Shown: piece after piece, positions 8,959 to 17,303 of the stretch
Layout of the letters: each line of letters opens with the position of its first letter
How positions within the stretch are numbered: position 1 is the stretch's first letter
From: Zeaxanthinibacter sp. PT1
Lineage (GTDB): Bacteria; Bacteroidota; Bacteroidia; Flavobacteriales; Flavobacteriaceae
NCBI RefSeq assembly: GCF_028464225.1
Contig: NZ_JAQPCN010000006.1
Span: forward strand, 62,001-126,000
Length of the DNA stretch: 64,000 bases
Direction of reading: 5' to 3'
Notes under the pieces: generated by a model
Databases searched by the model: none
What the model was told of the DNA's origin: nothing
The model's input: the letters and a program-made list of their open reading frames with translations, nothing else
Made by a program: the position numbers and the translations under genes

Positions 8959-10290
8959 ATGAAGGCTTTCAGAATACCCCTACTGCTTTTTATATGTACG
9001 TGTAGTTTACTGCTGGTTTCATGTGAAAAAGATGATCCGGCTCCTAAAGAACCCGAAGCCATACCGGAAGAACCTGTTCTTGAAGAAGAGGAAGAAGAGG
9101 AGGAAGAACAAGGGGGTAGTGAAACACCGGAAAGCCCAGTCACCTTCTTTTTTCCTGACCTGGTGATGGACAATTACATCCTTGTGAACAATGCAGCCTC
9201 CAATGAAGTCTACATTATCAATAAGCAGGGAGAGCGAGTTTATGACTGGGCATTGAGCAACAACATTGGTAATGACGTATTTCTTCTGCCTGACGGAAGA
9301 CTATTAGCTTCCCTGGAAGCTGATGATGTGAAAATGGCCTTAGGGGGACAGGGAGGCAAATTACAATTTGTGGCAGCCGACGGTACGATCGAATGGAATT
9401 TCGATTATTCTTCTGAAGAAGCGGAATTACATCACGATGCGGAATTGCTTCCCAATGGAAATGTAATTGCCATGGTTTGGGAAAAAATACCCCAAGCCGA
9501 AGCAGAAGCCGCAGGCTCGGGACATGGGATGGATGTATTCGTAGAGGGAATTATCGAAGTTAACCCCCAAACCAATGAAATTGTCTGGGAGTGGCATGTC
9601 ATGGACCACCTCGTGCAGGAATTATTTCCTGACAAACTCAATTTTGGCAGCGTTGCAGAAAATCCCCAAAAGGTAGATCTCAATTACGTATCCCATGAAA
9701 AAGGCGATATTATGCATGCTAACGGCATCGCCTATGACCCTGAAAACGACCTTATTTTCCTGAGTGTAAATTTCTTTTCTGAAGTATGGGTAATTGACCA
9801 TAGTACAACCAGCGAAGAAGCTGCCGGTGAAAATGGAGGTAATTACGGCAAAGGGGGCGACTTAATATACCGTTTCGGAAACCCGGAAGCTTACCAAAAC
9901 ACGGCGGGAACACGATTATTCAACAATAATCATTTTCCGAATTTACTTAGCGGAGAAGATAGCGGGAAGATGCTGATATTCTCCAATGGAATAACTCAAT
10001 CCACCGTATACGAACTTCAGCTACCCCCTTCCTATTCCTTGCAGCCTGGAGTTAATAACGAACCTGTTGTAAGCTGGAGTTTTACACATCCCGATCTCTA
10101 TTCTCCAAAAGTATCCGGAGCAGTGCCATTACCTAATGGAAATATCATGATCACAGAAGGTGATTATGGTATCTGGGAAGTTACCCGGGATGGCAAAGTA
10201 GTATGGCAATACCATAGTCCCGGCTTTTACTGGAGAGCTTATCATTACGATAAGACGGCACCGGAGATCAATGCGCTAGGTCTGAATTAG
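8959..10290 (+). CDS. Arylsulfotransferase (ASST)-family surface lipoprotein
   Basis: A 443-residue lipoprotein with lipobox LLVSC (Cys22) followed by EKDDP, which fits the C-x-K-(D/E)2 surface export signal described for Bacteroidota lipoproteins. A linker of about 30 residues made almost only of Glu and Pro comes next, then a beta-propeller region with repeated WxWxxxD/LPNGN units: YDWALSN, LPDGRLLAS, IEWNFDY, HHDAELLPNGNVIAM, IVWEWHV, PLPNGNIMITEG and VVWQYHS. These repeats are characteristic of arylsulfate sulfotransferase-like proteins, which transfer sulfate between phenolic compounds in the periplasm or outside. Several His residues (HHDAEL, MHANG, NNNHFPN) are candidates for the active site, but I cannot confirm the catalytic His. 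It follows the preceding gene by 25 bases and ends at a terminator at 10401-10430. Confidence 0.8.
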   Translation: MKAFRIPLLLFICTCSLLLVSCEKDDPAPKEPEAIPEEPVLEEEEEEEEEQGGSETPESPVTFFFPDLVMDNYILVNNAASNEVYIINKQGERVYDWALSNNIGNDVFLLPDGRLLASLEADDVKMALGGQGGKLQFVAADGTIEWNFDYSSEEAELHHDAELLPNGNVIAMVWEKIPQAEAEAAGSGHGMDVFVEGIIEVNPQTNEIVWEWHVMDHLVQELFPDKLNFGSVAENPQKVDLNYVSHEKGDIMHANGIAYDPENDLIFLSVNFFSEVWVIDHSTTSEEAAGENGGNYGKGGDLIYRFGNPEAYQNTAGTRLFNNNHFPNLLSGEDSGKMLIFSNGITQSTVYELQLPPSYSLQPGVNNEPVVSWSFTHPDLYSPKVSGAVPLPNGNIMITEGDYGIWEVTRDGKVVWQYHSPGFYWRAYHYDKTAPEINALGLN

Positions 10291-10400
10291 ATTAAAATGG
10301 CATTGATATAGTAAGTCATTAGCACAACACAAATTAAAATTGTTGGGTTACTCAAGGTGCTACCTCTCACATTACTGAAATACTAAGTAGTTTACAGAAT

Positions 10401-10430
10401 AAAGAAACTTCTCACTAGGGAAGTTTCTTT
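10401..10430 (+). terminator. Hairpin terminator after the ASST-like gene
   Basis: AAAGAAACTTC (10401-10411) pairs with GAAGTTTCTTT (10420-10430) around an eight-base loop. The stem is A/T rich at its base and gives T-rich 3' ends on both strands, so it could also act bidirectionally. It closes the FG-GAP/unknown/ASST unit. Confidence 0.8.
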
Positions 10431-10843
10431 GTTTATAATACGCCCAACCCCCACTTAGAAACATTCCCTTTCTTACGCTCCAAAATACCTTTCACAAACC
10501 CTCATTCGCAATTTTCTTCCGTTCAAATTTCATCGGAAAACACAATATCCTCCCAATCAATTGTTTAACTATTTCTTAAAAATATAGCTAAATATTTAGA
10601 TTATAGTCGACTATTTAACGAAATCCGTAACTCTGAAAATATAGGAGTCTTACTGCCAGGGATTAAGAAAAAACCGCGTTTAACAAAGTATTATAAAGAC
10701 TTTAGCATTTATAAATTAACCAAAAAAACATGCTTAACTGACTATCAGAATAGTATGCATTTTTAGACCAGATAGTTAAACAAATCATTGACATCCTAAG
10801 CTATTATTAAGAATTTCGAGGCGCTAAATCAAAATATCAAATA
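10431..10843 (+). promoter_or_regulatory. AT-rich leader of the second SusCD operon with repeated ATAGT/ACTAT boxes
   Basis: No gene is visible in this stretch. It contains six copies of the pentamer ATAGT or its complement ACTAT: 10568-10572, 10603-10607, 10610-10614, 10741-10745, 10750-10754 and 10772-10776. Two copies form the perfect palindrome ATAGTCGACTAT (10603-10614), two form ACTAT-CAGA-ATAGT (10741-10754), and the outermost pair is part of the inverted repeat GTTTAACTAT (10563-10572) / ATAGTTAAAC (10772-10781). I see no exact TAnnTTTG -7 box here, so the promoter itself is not assigned. An operator cluster for a regulator of the transporter operon is the simplest reading, and it is inference. 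Confidence 0.45.
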
Positions 10844-13800
10844 ATGAAAACAAAACTTAGTGGAATTCTGACGCTATTCTTAGCGTTGATTGCGCAAGTC
10901 ACCTTTGCGCAAGACAAAACGATTTCCGGTACGGTGGTAGACCAATCCGGCCTCCCATTACCGGGAGTTAACATCCTGGTTCAGGGCACTGTGAACGGTA
11001 CCCAGTCCGACTTTGACGGGAACTATTCGATCCAGGCCAGTGAAGGACAGGTATTGCTCTTTACCTATATCGGCCAGAAGGAAGTTGCCAAGGAAGTGGG
11101 AACCGGAAATACCATAGACGTCCAGATGGAAGAAGATGCCCAGGCATTGGACGAAGTTGTGGTTACCGGTCTTGGAATCTCAAGGGAAAAAAAGTCTCTT
11201 GGTTACGCAGCCCAGGAACTGGAAGGCGAAGCTGTTAATACTGTAAAGGTAGACAACGTAGTAAATTCACTTTCAGGTAAAGTAAGCGGAGTACAGATTA
11301 AAGCCAATAACAACTTTGGTGGATCTGCCAACTTCCTGATCCGTGGGGTGAGTTCCCTGACAGGGAACAACCAACCCTTATTTGTAATTGATGGTATCCC
11401 GGTCTCTAACAGGATCAACAACTCCGCTGCACAGCAGGGAGGTAGTACCGGTTACGATTACGGTAACGCCGCATCGGATATTAACCCAGATGATGTTGCT
11501 TCTATCAACATCCTGAAAGGTGCAGCTGCATCTGCCGTATACGGTTCAAGGGGATCTAACGGGGTAATCATCATCACTACCAAAAAAGGGAAGGCAGGAA
11601 GCACTAAAGTATCTGTTTCTTCCGGGGTCACTGTAGGACAGATCGATAAATCGACTTTCCTTGATTACCAGGATGAGTACGGTGCCGGATATGGTCCTTA
11701 CTATGGGTCTACGGGTTACTTTGAAGATATCGATGTTAACGGGGACGGTACAGACGATCTTGTAGTTCCAACCTATGACGATGCCTCCTATGGAGGTCGA
11801 TTAGATGGCCGACTTGTTTACCAGTGGGACGCTTTTGTTCCTGAATCAGATAACTACCTGAAAGCTACGCCTTACGTAGCCGGAAAAGCAACCCCGGTCG
11901 ACTTTTTCGAGACTTCTTACCAGATGAACAACTCGGTTGCTGTTTCAGGTGGGAGCGAGAAAATGACATATCGACTTGGGTATACTAACTTCGAAACCCA
12001 GGGAATGCTTCCCAATTCGAATCTGAACAAGAACACTTTTAACCTCAGTGGTACACTTAAGGTTAACGACCGTTTTGATGTTGGTGCTAATGCCAACTTT
12101 ATTGTTCAGCGTACCAAGGGTAGGAACTCTACCGGGTACAGCGATAACCTGATGTCGCAATTCCGCCAGTGGTGGCAGGTAAATGTCGATATCGATGACC
12201 AGAGAGAGATCTATGAGCAAACAGGTCTTAACTATTCCTGGAACCACGAAGGCGCCTTGGGTGGATCTGTCTTGCAGCCACATTACTGGGACAACCCTTA
12301 CTGGACACGTTACAAAAACTTCCAGACAGACCGCAGGAACCGTTTCTACGGTAATCTTTTTGCCACTTACCAACTGACCAACTGGTTGGATGTTACTGCT
12401 AAAGGAGCTGTTGACACCTACACGGAACTTCGTGAGGAGCGTCGTGCAGTAGGATCCGTTGCAGCGCCCTTTGGCCTGTTAAGAGATTCTGAATCTTCGG
12501 GGTATGACCGTAAGGACATTACTTTTTCAGAATACAACTACGACCTGATGTTCAACGTGAACACCACCCTGTCTGATGATATTACCCTAGCCGGGGTAAC
12601 AGGTATCAACCTGCGTAGGGAAACCTATAGCTTTTACGAGCAGTCTACTGCCGGTGGACTGATCGCACCAGGACTTTACTCGCTGGTAAATTCAAGGAAC
12701 CCGGTACCTAAGCCATTAGAGGTTCTGCAGAAAAAAGAAGTAGTAGGATACTACGCCCAGGCTTCACTTGGATTCTGGAATAAGCTATACGTAGATCTTA
12801 CAGAACGTTTTGATGTTTCCTCTGCACTGCCAGATGGCAACAACAGTTACAACTACTACGGAGTTAGTTCCAGTTTAGTGTTTGACGACTTCATCAATGC
12901 ACAGTGGTTGAACTTCGGTAAGATCCGTGCAGGATACGCAGAAGTAGGAAACGACCTGCCTGCAAATAACGTTTTTGACACCTACGACATCCTGAATAAC
13001 TTTGGAACCTCTGTCATTGCTTCTTTCCCAGGAACTAAGCAGAATGCAGACCTAGTACCGGAGCGCACTAAGGAGATCGAATTTGGTATTGAGACAAACA
13101 TGTTCAACAGGCGCTTAGGATTAGACATCACGGCCTACAAGAAGAACACTGAAGACCAATTGTTACCGGTATCCCAAACAGCGGCCACAGGATTCTCCAG
13201 GAGATGGGTGAATGCCGGTGAGATCGAGAACAAGGGTATCGAGGTTGGATTAAACGCTGTACCGGTGCAAACCGAAAACTTCCGTTGGGATGTAATCGTA
13301 AACTGGTCCAGGAACCGTAACAAGGTGATCAGCCTGCTCGGTGACCAACAAAACCTACAACTGAATTCCTTCCAGGGTGGTGTCTCTATCAACGCAACCT
13401 TAGGTGAGCCATACGGTACTATCCGCGGAACCGGTTTTGAGTTCCTGAATGGACAACGCGTGGTTAACTCTAGCGGTTACTACAAGGCGGTATCAGACCA
13501 GGTGATCGGGAATGTAAACCCTGATTGGACCGGTGGTCTAACCAACCGATTCAACTATAAGGATATCACCTTAAGTTTCCTTATCGATGTTCAGCAAGGT
13601 GGAGATGTATTCTCACTGGACAACAGCTATGGAAAAGGAACCGGGCTTCCTTATTTCACCGCCGGGCTTAACGAACTTGGAAACCCGGTAAGAAACCCCG
13701 TCACAGACGGTCCTGACAGCGGTGGTATCCTGAACGAAGGGGTTACCGAAGACGGACAGCCTAACACCACCCGTGCTCGTGCAGACTTCTACGGAGGTGC

Positions 13801-14098
13801 GTTCTACTGGGGTAACTCTAGCAGGAACCCTAATGCCCTTAATGTTTATGATGCTTCTTATGTAAAGCTGAGAGAACTTTCTATCAGTTATAAGCTGCCT
13901 GTTAAACGTTGGTTCAATGACGACCTTTTCTCAGGAGCAAGTGTTTCATTAGTCGGTAGGAACCTTTGGATCATTGACAAGAATGTTCCTTTTGCCGATC
14001 CGGAATCAGGACTTGGAGCCGGTAATGTTCAAGGATACTTATCCGGGTCTTACCCAACATTAAAAACCGTTGGTCTTAACCTTAATCTAGAATTTTAA
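10844..14098 (+). CDS. SusC/RagA-family TonB-linked outer-membrane transporter, complete
   Basis: A complete 1084-residue SusC-like transporter. A signal peptide ending TFA-QDK (cleavage near residue 22) is followed by a carboxypeptidase-regulatory-like domain (about 26-110, ISGTVVDQSGLPLPGVNI), a TonB-box-like segment DEVVVTGLG (about 103-111), the plug (about 125-240, with VNSLSGKVSGVQI and GSRGSNGVIIITTKKG) and a barrel ending in LNLNLEF with a terminal Phe. It takes up a ligand together with the SusD encoded 10 bases downstream. Length and domain order are normal for the family. The gene sits behind a long leader with repeated boxes and uses C-ending codons heavily, both in keeping with regulated, high expression. 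No degradative enzyme or sigma/anti-sigma pair is adjacent, so the substrate is unknown. Confidence 0.95.
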   Translation: MKTKLSGILTLFLALIAQVTFAQDKTISGTVVDQSGLPLPGVNILVQGTVNGTQSDFDGNYSIQASEGQVLLFTYIGQKEVAKEVGTGNTIDVQMEEDAQALDEVVVTGLGISREKKSLGYAAQELEGEAVNTVKVDNVVNSLSGKVSGVQIKANNNFGGSANFLIRGVSSLTGNNQPLFVIDGIPVSNRINNSAAQQGGSTGYDYGNAASDINPDDVASINILKGAAASAVYGSRGSNGVIIITTKKGKAGSTKVSVSSGVTVGQIDKSTFLDYQDEYGAGYGPYYGSTGYFEDIDVNGDGTDDLVVPTYDDASYGGRLDGRLVYQWDAFVPESDNYLKATPYVAGKATPVDFFETSYQMNNSVAVSGGSEKMTYRLGYTNFETQGMLPNSNLNKNTFNLSGTLKVNDRFDVGANANFIVQRTKGRNSTGYSDNLMSQFRQWWQVNVDIDDQREIYEQTGLNYSWNHEGALGGSVLQPHYWDNPYWTRYKNFQTDRRNRFYGNLFATYQLTNWLDVTAKGAVDTYTELREERRAVGSVAAPFGLLRDSESSGYDRKDITFSEYNYDLMFNVNTTLSDDITLAGVTGINLRRETYSFYEQSTAGGLIAPGLYSLVNSRNPVPKPLEVLQKKEVVGYYAQASLGFWNKLYVDLTERFDVSSALPDGNNSYNYYGVSSSLVFDDFINAQWLNFGKIRAGYAEVGNDLPANNVFDTYDILNNFGTSVIASFPGTKQNADLVPERTKEIEFGIETNMFNRRLGLDITAYKKNTEDQLLPVSQTAATGFSRRWVNAGEIENKGIEVGLNAVPVQTENFRWDVIVNWSRNRNKVISLLGDQQNLQLNSFQGGVSINATLGEPYGTIRGTGFEFLNGQRVVNSSGYYKAVSDQVIGNVNPDWTGGLTNRFNYKDITLSFLIDVQQGGDVFSLDNSYGKGTGLPYFTAGLNELGNPVRNPVTDGPDSGGILNEGVTEDGQPNTTRARADFYGGAFYWGNSSRNPNALNVYDASYVKLRELSISYKLPVKRWFNDDLFSGASVSLVGRNLWIIDKNVPFADPESGLGAGNVQGYLSGSYPTLKTVGLNLNLEF

Positions 14099-14108
14099 TA
14101 GTACAGGA

Positions 14109-15539
14109 ATGAAGAAATATATTTTAACAACAATTGGTGCACTGGCATTTATGGCCTCGTGTACGGTGGATGAAAGTCTGAACGTAGACACTAAAAATCC
14201 ATCAGCAGTCCCCGGTAGTGCTTTGTTCACTAACGGAACCCGGAACATGTTCGACCTCTTGAATTCATCAAGTGTAAACAACAATGTATTCAGGCTGTAT
14301 GCTCAATACTGGGCACAGACCACTTATCCCGATGAGAGCCAGTACAACCAGACTGGTCGTAATATTGGCGGTAGTATATGGAACACCCTTTACAGGGATG
14401 TATTACAGGATCTTAAAGGTGCTCGCGAGAACCTGATCGCAGATAACCAGGTAATCCCGGATCCAAACCTGGAAAACAAGTTGGCGATCATCAACTTCAT
14501 GGAAGTATACGCATACCATATCCTGGTAGATACTTTTGGCGATGTACCTTACGCTGAGGCCCTGGATCCTGCGAATACTACGCCAGCCTACGATTCTGGC
14601 CCTGCAATCTACGACCAGCTCTTGGCTAACCTGGACGAGGCAATCGCCAATATGGACGGTGGATCAGGTTTTGAAGGAAGCCAGGATCCTATCTATGACG
14701 GAAATGTTGCCCTTTGGAAAAAAGCGGCGAATTCCCTGAAACTGAGATTGGCTATGCGTCTTGCTGATGTAGAACCTGCCGTATCCCAGCAATTAGCTGA
14801 GTCTGCTGCAGCCGGTGAGCTTATCCTTGATAACTCGGAAAACTTCGGGATCAAGTACCTTGCCTCTGCCCCTAACACCAACCCACTTTGGGTATCATTG
14901 GTACAGAGTGGCAGGAACGACTTTGTAGGAGCAGATACATTTATAGACAGGCTGAACACTCTTGATGATCCACGTCGACAGTATTACTTTGAAACAATTG
15001 AAGGAGAATACGTAGGTGGAGAATACGGCAGTGCCAACTCTCCGGCAAGCGCTTCTTCAATTGGTGATCTTTTAAAGCAGCCCGATCTTGTCGGTAATAT
15101 CATGACGGCTGCAGAGGTAAACTTCTTACTGGCAGAAGCTGCAGCACGTGGTTACGCTGTAGGAGGAACCGCAGAGGAATTCTACAATGCAGGAGTTACA
15201 GCCTCTATCCTTGAATGGGGAGGAACACAAGCTGAAGCTGATGCTTACCTCTTACAACCAGAAGTTGCCTACGCAACAGCTTCCGGTGATTTTGAAGAAA
15301 AGATCGGGACCCAAAAATGGATCGCGATGTTTAATATTGGTTATGAAGGCTGGACCACCTGGAGACTCCTGGATGAGCCGGCACTTAATGCTCCTGAAGG
15401 GCAAACAGTAGCTGATATCCCGACAAGGTTCTTATACCCATTATCAGAAGCAACGCTGAACGGGGAAGAGCTTAATAAAGCCCAGTCTGCTATTGGTGGA
15501 GATGAAAAGACCACTAAGATCTTCTGGGATGTCGACTAA
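14109..15539 (+). CDS. SusD/RagB-family nutrient-binding outer-membrane lipoprotein (SusD-like_2 type)
   Basis: A 476-residue lipoprotein partner of the SusC just upstream. The signal ends FMASC, giving lipidated Cys18. Family features include ESLNVDTKNPSAVPGSALFT after the Cys, a helical TPR-like core (AIYDQLLANLDEAIANM, WKKAANSLKLRLAMRLADV), AAEVNFLLAEAAARG near residue 340, and YEGWTTWRLLDEP plus RFLYPLSEATLN in the last 80 residues. It belongs to the same SusD-like_2 branch as the copy at 2027-3697, though the two are clearly diverged, so they probably bind different ligands. It is the last gene of a two-gene operon ending at the hairpin at 15565-15594. Confidence 0.94.
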   Translation: MKKYILTTIGALAFMASCTVDESLNVDTKNPSAVPGSALFTNGTRNMFDLLNSSSVNNNVFRLYAQYWAQTTYPDESQYNQTGRNIGGSIWNTLYRDVLQDLKGARENLIADNQVIPDPNLENKLAIINFMEVYAYHILVDTFGDVPYAEALDPANTTPAYDSGPAIYDQLLANLDEAIANMDGGSGFEGSQDPIYDGNVALWKKAANSLKLRLAMRLADVEPAVSQQLAESAAAGELILDNSENFGIKYLASAPNTNPLWVSLVQSGRNDFVGADTFIDRLNTLDDPRRQYYFETIEGEYVGGEYGSANSPASASSIGDLLKQPDLVGNIMTAAEVNFLLAEAAARGYAVGGTAEEFYNAGVTASILEWGGTQAEADAYLLQPEVAYATASGDFEEKIGTQKWIAMFNIGYEGWTTWRLLDEPALNAPEGQTVADIPTRFLYPLSEATLNGEELNKAQSAIGGDEKTTKIFWDVD

Positions 15540-15564
15540 TCTTTTTGAATTAGGTTAATCAATT

Positions 15565-15594
15565 AAGGCTGTTGTTCTGCAACAGCCTTTTTTT
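15565..15594 (+). terminator. Rho-independent terminator after the second SusCD operon
   Basis: AAGGCTGTTG (15565-15574) pairs perfectly with CAACAGCCTT (15580-15589) around a five-base loop and runs into seven T. It lies 25 bases after the susD stop. Confidence 0.93.
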
Positions 15595-15725
15595 ATGACC
15601 TCTGAATTGCGCCGTTTAAGTAAATTTGCATGCTCACTCCACCCTCCTTACCAAGCTAATATTCTTATCACACTACAGAGTCATGGATTCTGATGTATGG
15701 CATTAAAAGAAGATAACAAATTACC

Positions 15726-15733
15726 TACCTTTG
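15726..15733 (+). promoter_or_regulatory. -7 promoter box TACCTTTG of rlmB
   Basis: An exact TAnnTTTG box, the Bacteroidota primary-sigma -7 element, ends only four bases before the ATG at 15738. The expected transcription start therefore falls at or next to the start codon, giving a leaderless mRNA. No clear TTG -33 element is seen. Confidence 0.6.
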
Positions 15734-15737
15734 CGGC

Positions 15738-16475
15738 ATGGAAAAAAATACCGAGATCTATGGCCTGAGAGCAGTCATAGAAGCAATACAGGCTAATGAA
15801 CCTATAGACAAGGTTTACCTTCAGAAAGGATTACAGGGTGCACTTTACAAAGAATTGGAGACCCTGATCCGTAAAAACGGCATCAGCACATCATATGTTC
15901 CACTGCCGAGGCTTAATCGTTTTACACAAGGTAATCACCAGGGGGTCGTTGCTTTAACTTCTCCCATCGCTTTCCATACTTTTGAAACCCTGGTGGAAGA
16001 ACTGAGCGAAAGGGACACCCCTCCCCTGCTGTTATTATTGGACCAGATCTCGGACGTCCGTAATTTTGGTGCTATCATTAGAACTGCCGAATGTACCGGC
16101 GTGGATGCCATAGTGATCCAGAAAAAGGGAGCAGCTCCCGTCTCTGCAGATACCATTAAAACCTCTGCCGGCGCTGCATTCAGGGTACCTATCGCTAAAG
16201 TAGACCACCTGAAAGACGCAGTATTTTATTTACAATCGTCAGGGTATAGGGTGATCGCAGCCACGGAAAAAACGAACCAGTCCCTATACGATGTGTCATT
16301 TACCGGACCGGCGGCCATCATCATGGGATCCGAGAATACAGGTATCAGTCCTTCTATTTTAAAAAGTGCGGATGAGCTGGCCAGGTTGCCCCTCAAAGGG
16401 GAAATAGGCTCGCTGAACGTCTCTGTAGCTTGTGGTGTGTTCCTGTATGAGGCACTGCGGCAAAGACAGGCCTAA
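15738..16475 (+). CDS. rlmB: 23S rRNA (guanosine-2'-O-)-methyltransferase RlmB, SPOUT/TrmH family
   Basis: A 245-residue enzyme expected to 2'-O-methylate a conserved guanosine in the peptidyl-transferase region of 23S rRNA using S-adenosylmethionine. The N-terminal substrate-binding domain (about 1-75, with IYGLRAVIEAIQ and NHQGVVAL) is followed by the SPOUT domain. The three SpoU motifs are visible: LDQISDVRNFGAIIRTAE (about 100-118), IIMGSENTGIS (about 195-205) and LPLKGEIGSLNVSVACGVFLYE (about 218-240). Length is normal. The ATG at 15738 is supported by the promoter box just upstream. The gene ends in a four-base overlap (CTAA) with the stop codon of the rhomboid gene on the other strand, with no terminator between them. 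A related TrmH-family specificity is possible, but the RlmB-type N-terminus favours this call. Confidence 0.9.
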   Translation: MEKNTEIYGLRAVIEAIQANEPIDKVYLQKGLQGALYKELETLIRKNGISTSYVPLPRLNRFTQGNHQGVVALTSPIAFHTFETLVEELSERDTPPLLLLLDQISDVRNFGAIIRTAECTGVDAIVIQKKGAAPVSADTIKTSAGAAFRVPIAKVDHLKDAVFYLQSSGYRVIAATEKTNQSLYDVSFTGPAAIIMGSENTGISPSILKSADELARLPLKGEIGSLNVSVACGVFLYEALRQRQA

Positions 16476-17212
16476 TCCTGTTCCTCTTTATTCTGATCTG
16501 AGGGCTTATAGGTATAGCGATATTCAACCTGTGGAGGATCCTCTTCTTTTATAGTTTCTATAAAGTTACCATCCTCGTCAAATTGGCGCATGAACTCATC
16601 TGAAGATTCATCGTAGTCGTCCGCTTCCCAGGCATATTTCCTGCTCACCGGCACCTTGGCCTTTAAGAGGAAAGCCAGGAGAAACCCGCTGAGGAACCCA
16701 CCCAAATGACCTTCCCAGGAAATCTCTTCTTTCAATGGGAAGATATACCAAAGTAGCCCGCCGTAAATAAACACTACTGCCAGGGAAAGGGCAACCAACC
16801 TGTAGTGCTTGGTATTTATCCCTTTAAAAAAAATAAAACTCGCCAATACATAGATAAGTCCACTGGCACCGATATGGTTAGACGGCCTGCCAATAATCCA
16901 GGTGATTAGCCCGGATAGTACTATTCCCCACAGCAGGACCTTGAAGGAGACATCCCTGTAGAAGTAAAACAAGGATGCCAGTAAGATGATCACGGGGAAG
17001 GTGTTATTGTATAAGTGACGGACCGATCCATGGATAAAAGGGCTGAATACTATTCCTTTTAGACCCGAAACAGTACGAGGGTAAACTCCAAATTCGTTCA
17101 GGTTAACCCCAAAGCGGACTTCGATATAAAAAACAGTCCACATGATGAGCACCATGATCATCGGAACCAGGATCACCGCAGGGGTGTACCGAAATTGAGA
17201 ATACTCTGCCAT
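16472..17212 (-). CDS. Rhomboid-family intramembrane serine protease
   Basis: A 246-residue polytopic membrane protein with about six transmembrane helices. The rhomboid catalytic dyad is visible as Ser117 in HIGASGLIY and His169 in WEGHLGGFLSG; the HLYNN motif (residues 66-70) supplies the usual oxyanion-site side chains. Rhomboids cleave other membrane proteins within or near their transmembrane segments. The last 50 residues form a charged cytoplasmic tail (ADDYDESSDEFMRQF and beyond) that is longer than in minimal rhomboids. The gene is divergent from rarA and its stop overlaps the rlmB stop by four bases. The substrate cannot be told from the sequence. Confidence 0.9.
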   Translation of the reverse strand: MAEYSQFRYTPAVILVPMIMVLIMWTVFYIEVRFGVNLNEFGVYPRTVSGLKGIVFSPFIHGSVRHLYNNTFPVIILLASLFYFYRDVSFKVLLWGIVLSGLITWIIGRPSNHIGASGLIYVLASFIFFKGINTKHYRLVALSLAVVFIYGGLLWYIFPLKEEISWEGHLGGFLSGFLLAFLLKAKVPVSRKYAWEADDYDESSDEFMRQFDEDGNFIETIKEEDPPQVEYRYTYKPSDQNKEEQD

Positions 17213-17291
17213 GGGCTGAAGTTACATTATTTCAACAAAATTCTTAAGCTACACCATGCATGCACCGCATTTTTTGTCGGCTTAATTGTGT

Positions 17292-17299
17292 TATTTTTG
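17292..17299 (+). promoter_or_regulatory. -7 promoter box TATTTTTG of rarA
   Basis: An exact TAnnTTTG box ends four bases before the ATG at 17304, so the start site should lie at the start codon. A TTG occurs 15 bases upstream, which is a little short for a -33 element. Confidence 0.6.
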
Positions 17300-17303
17300 C
17301 CCT

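Noticed and set aside
1-15539. Classical polysaccharide utilisation locus
   Set aside because: Two SusCD pairs are present, but no glycoside hydrolase, polysaccharide lyase, sulfatase or hybrid regulator gene is seen in the window.
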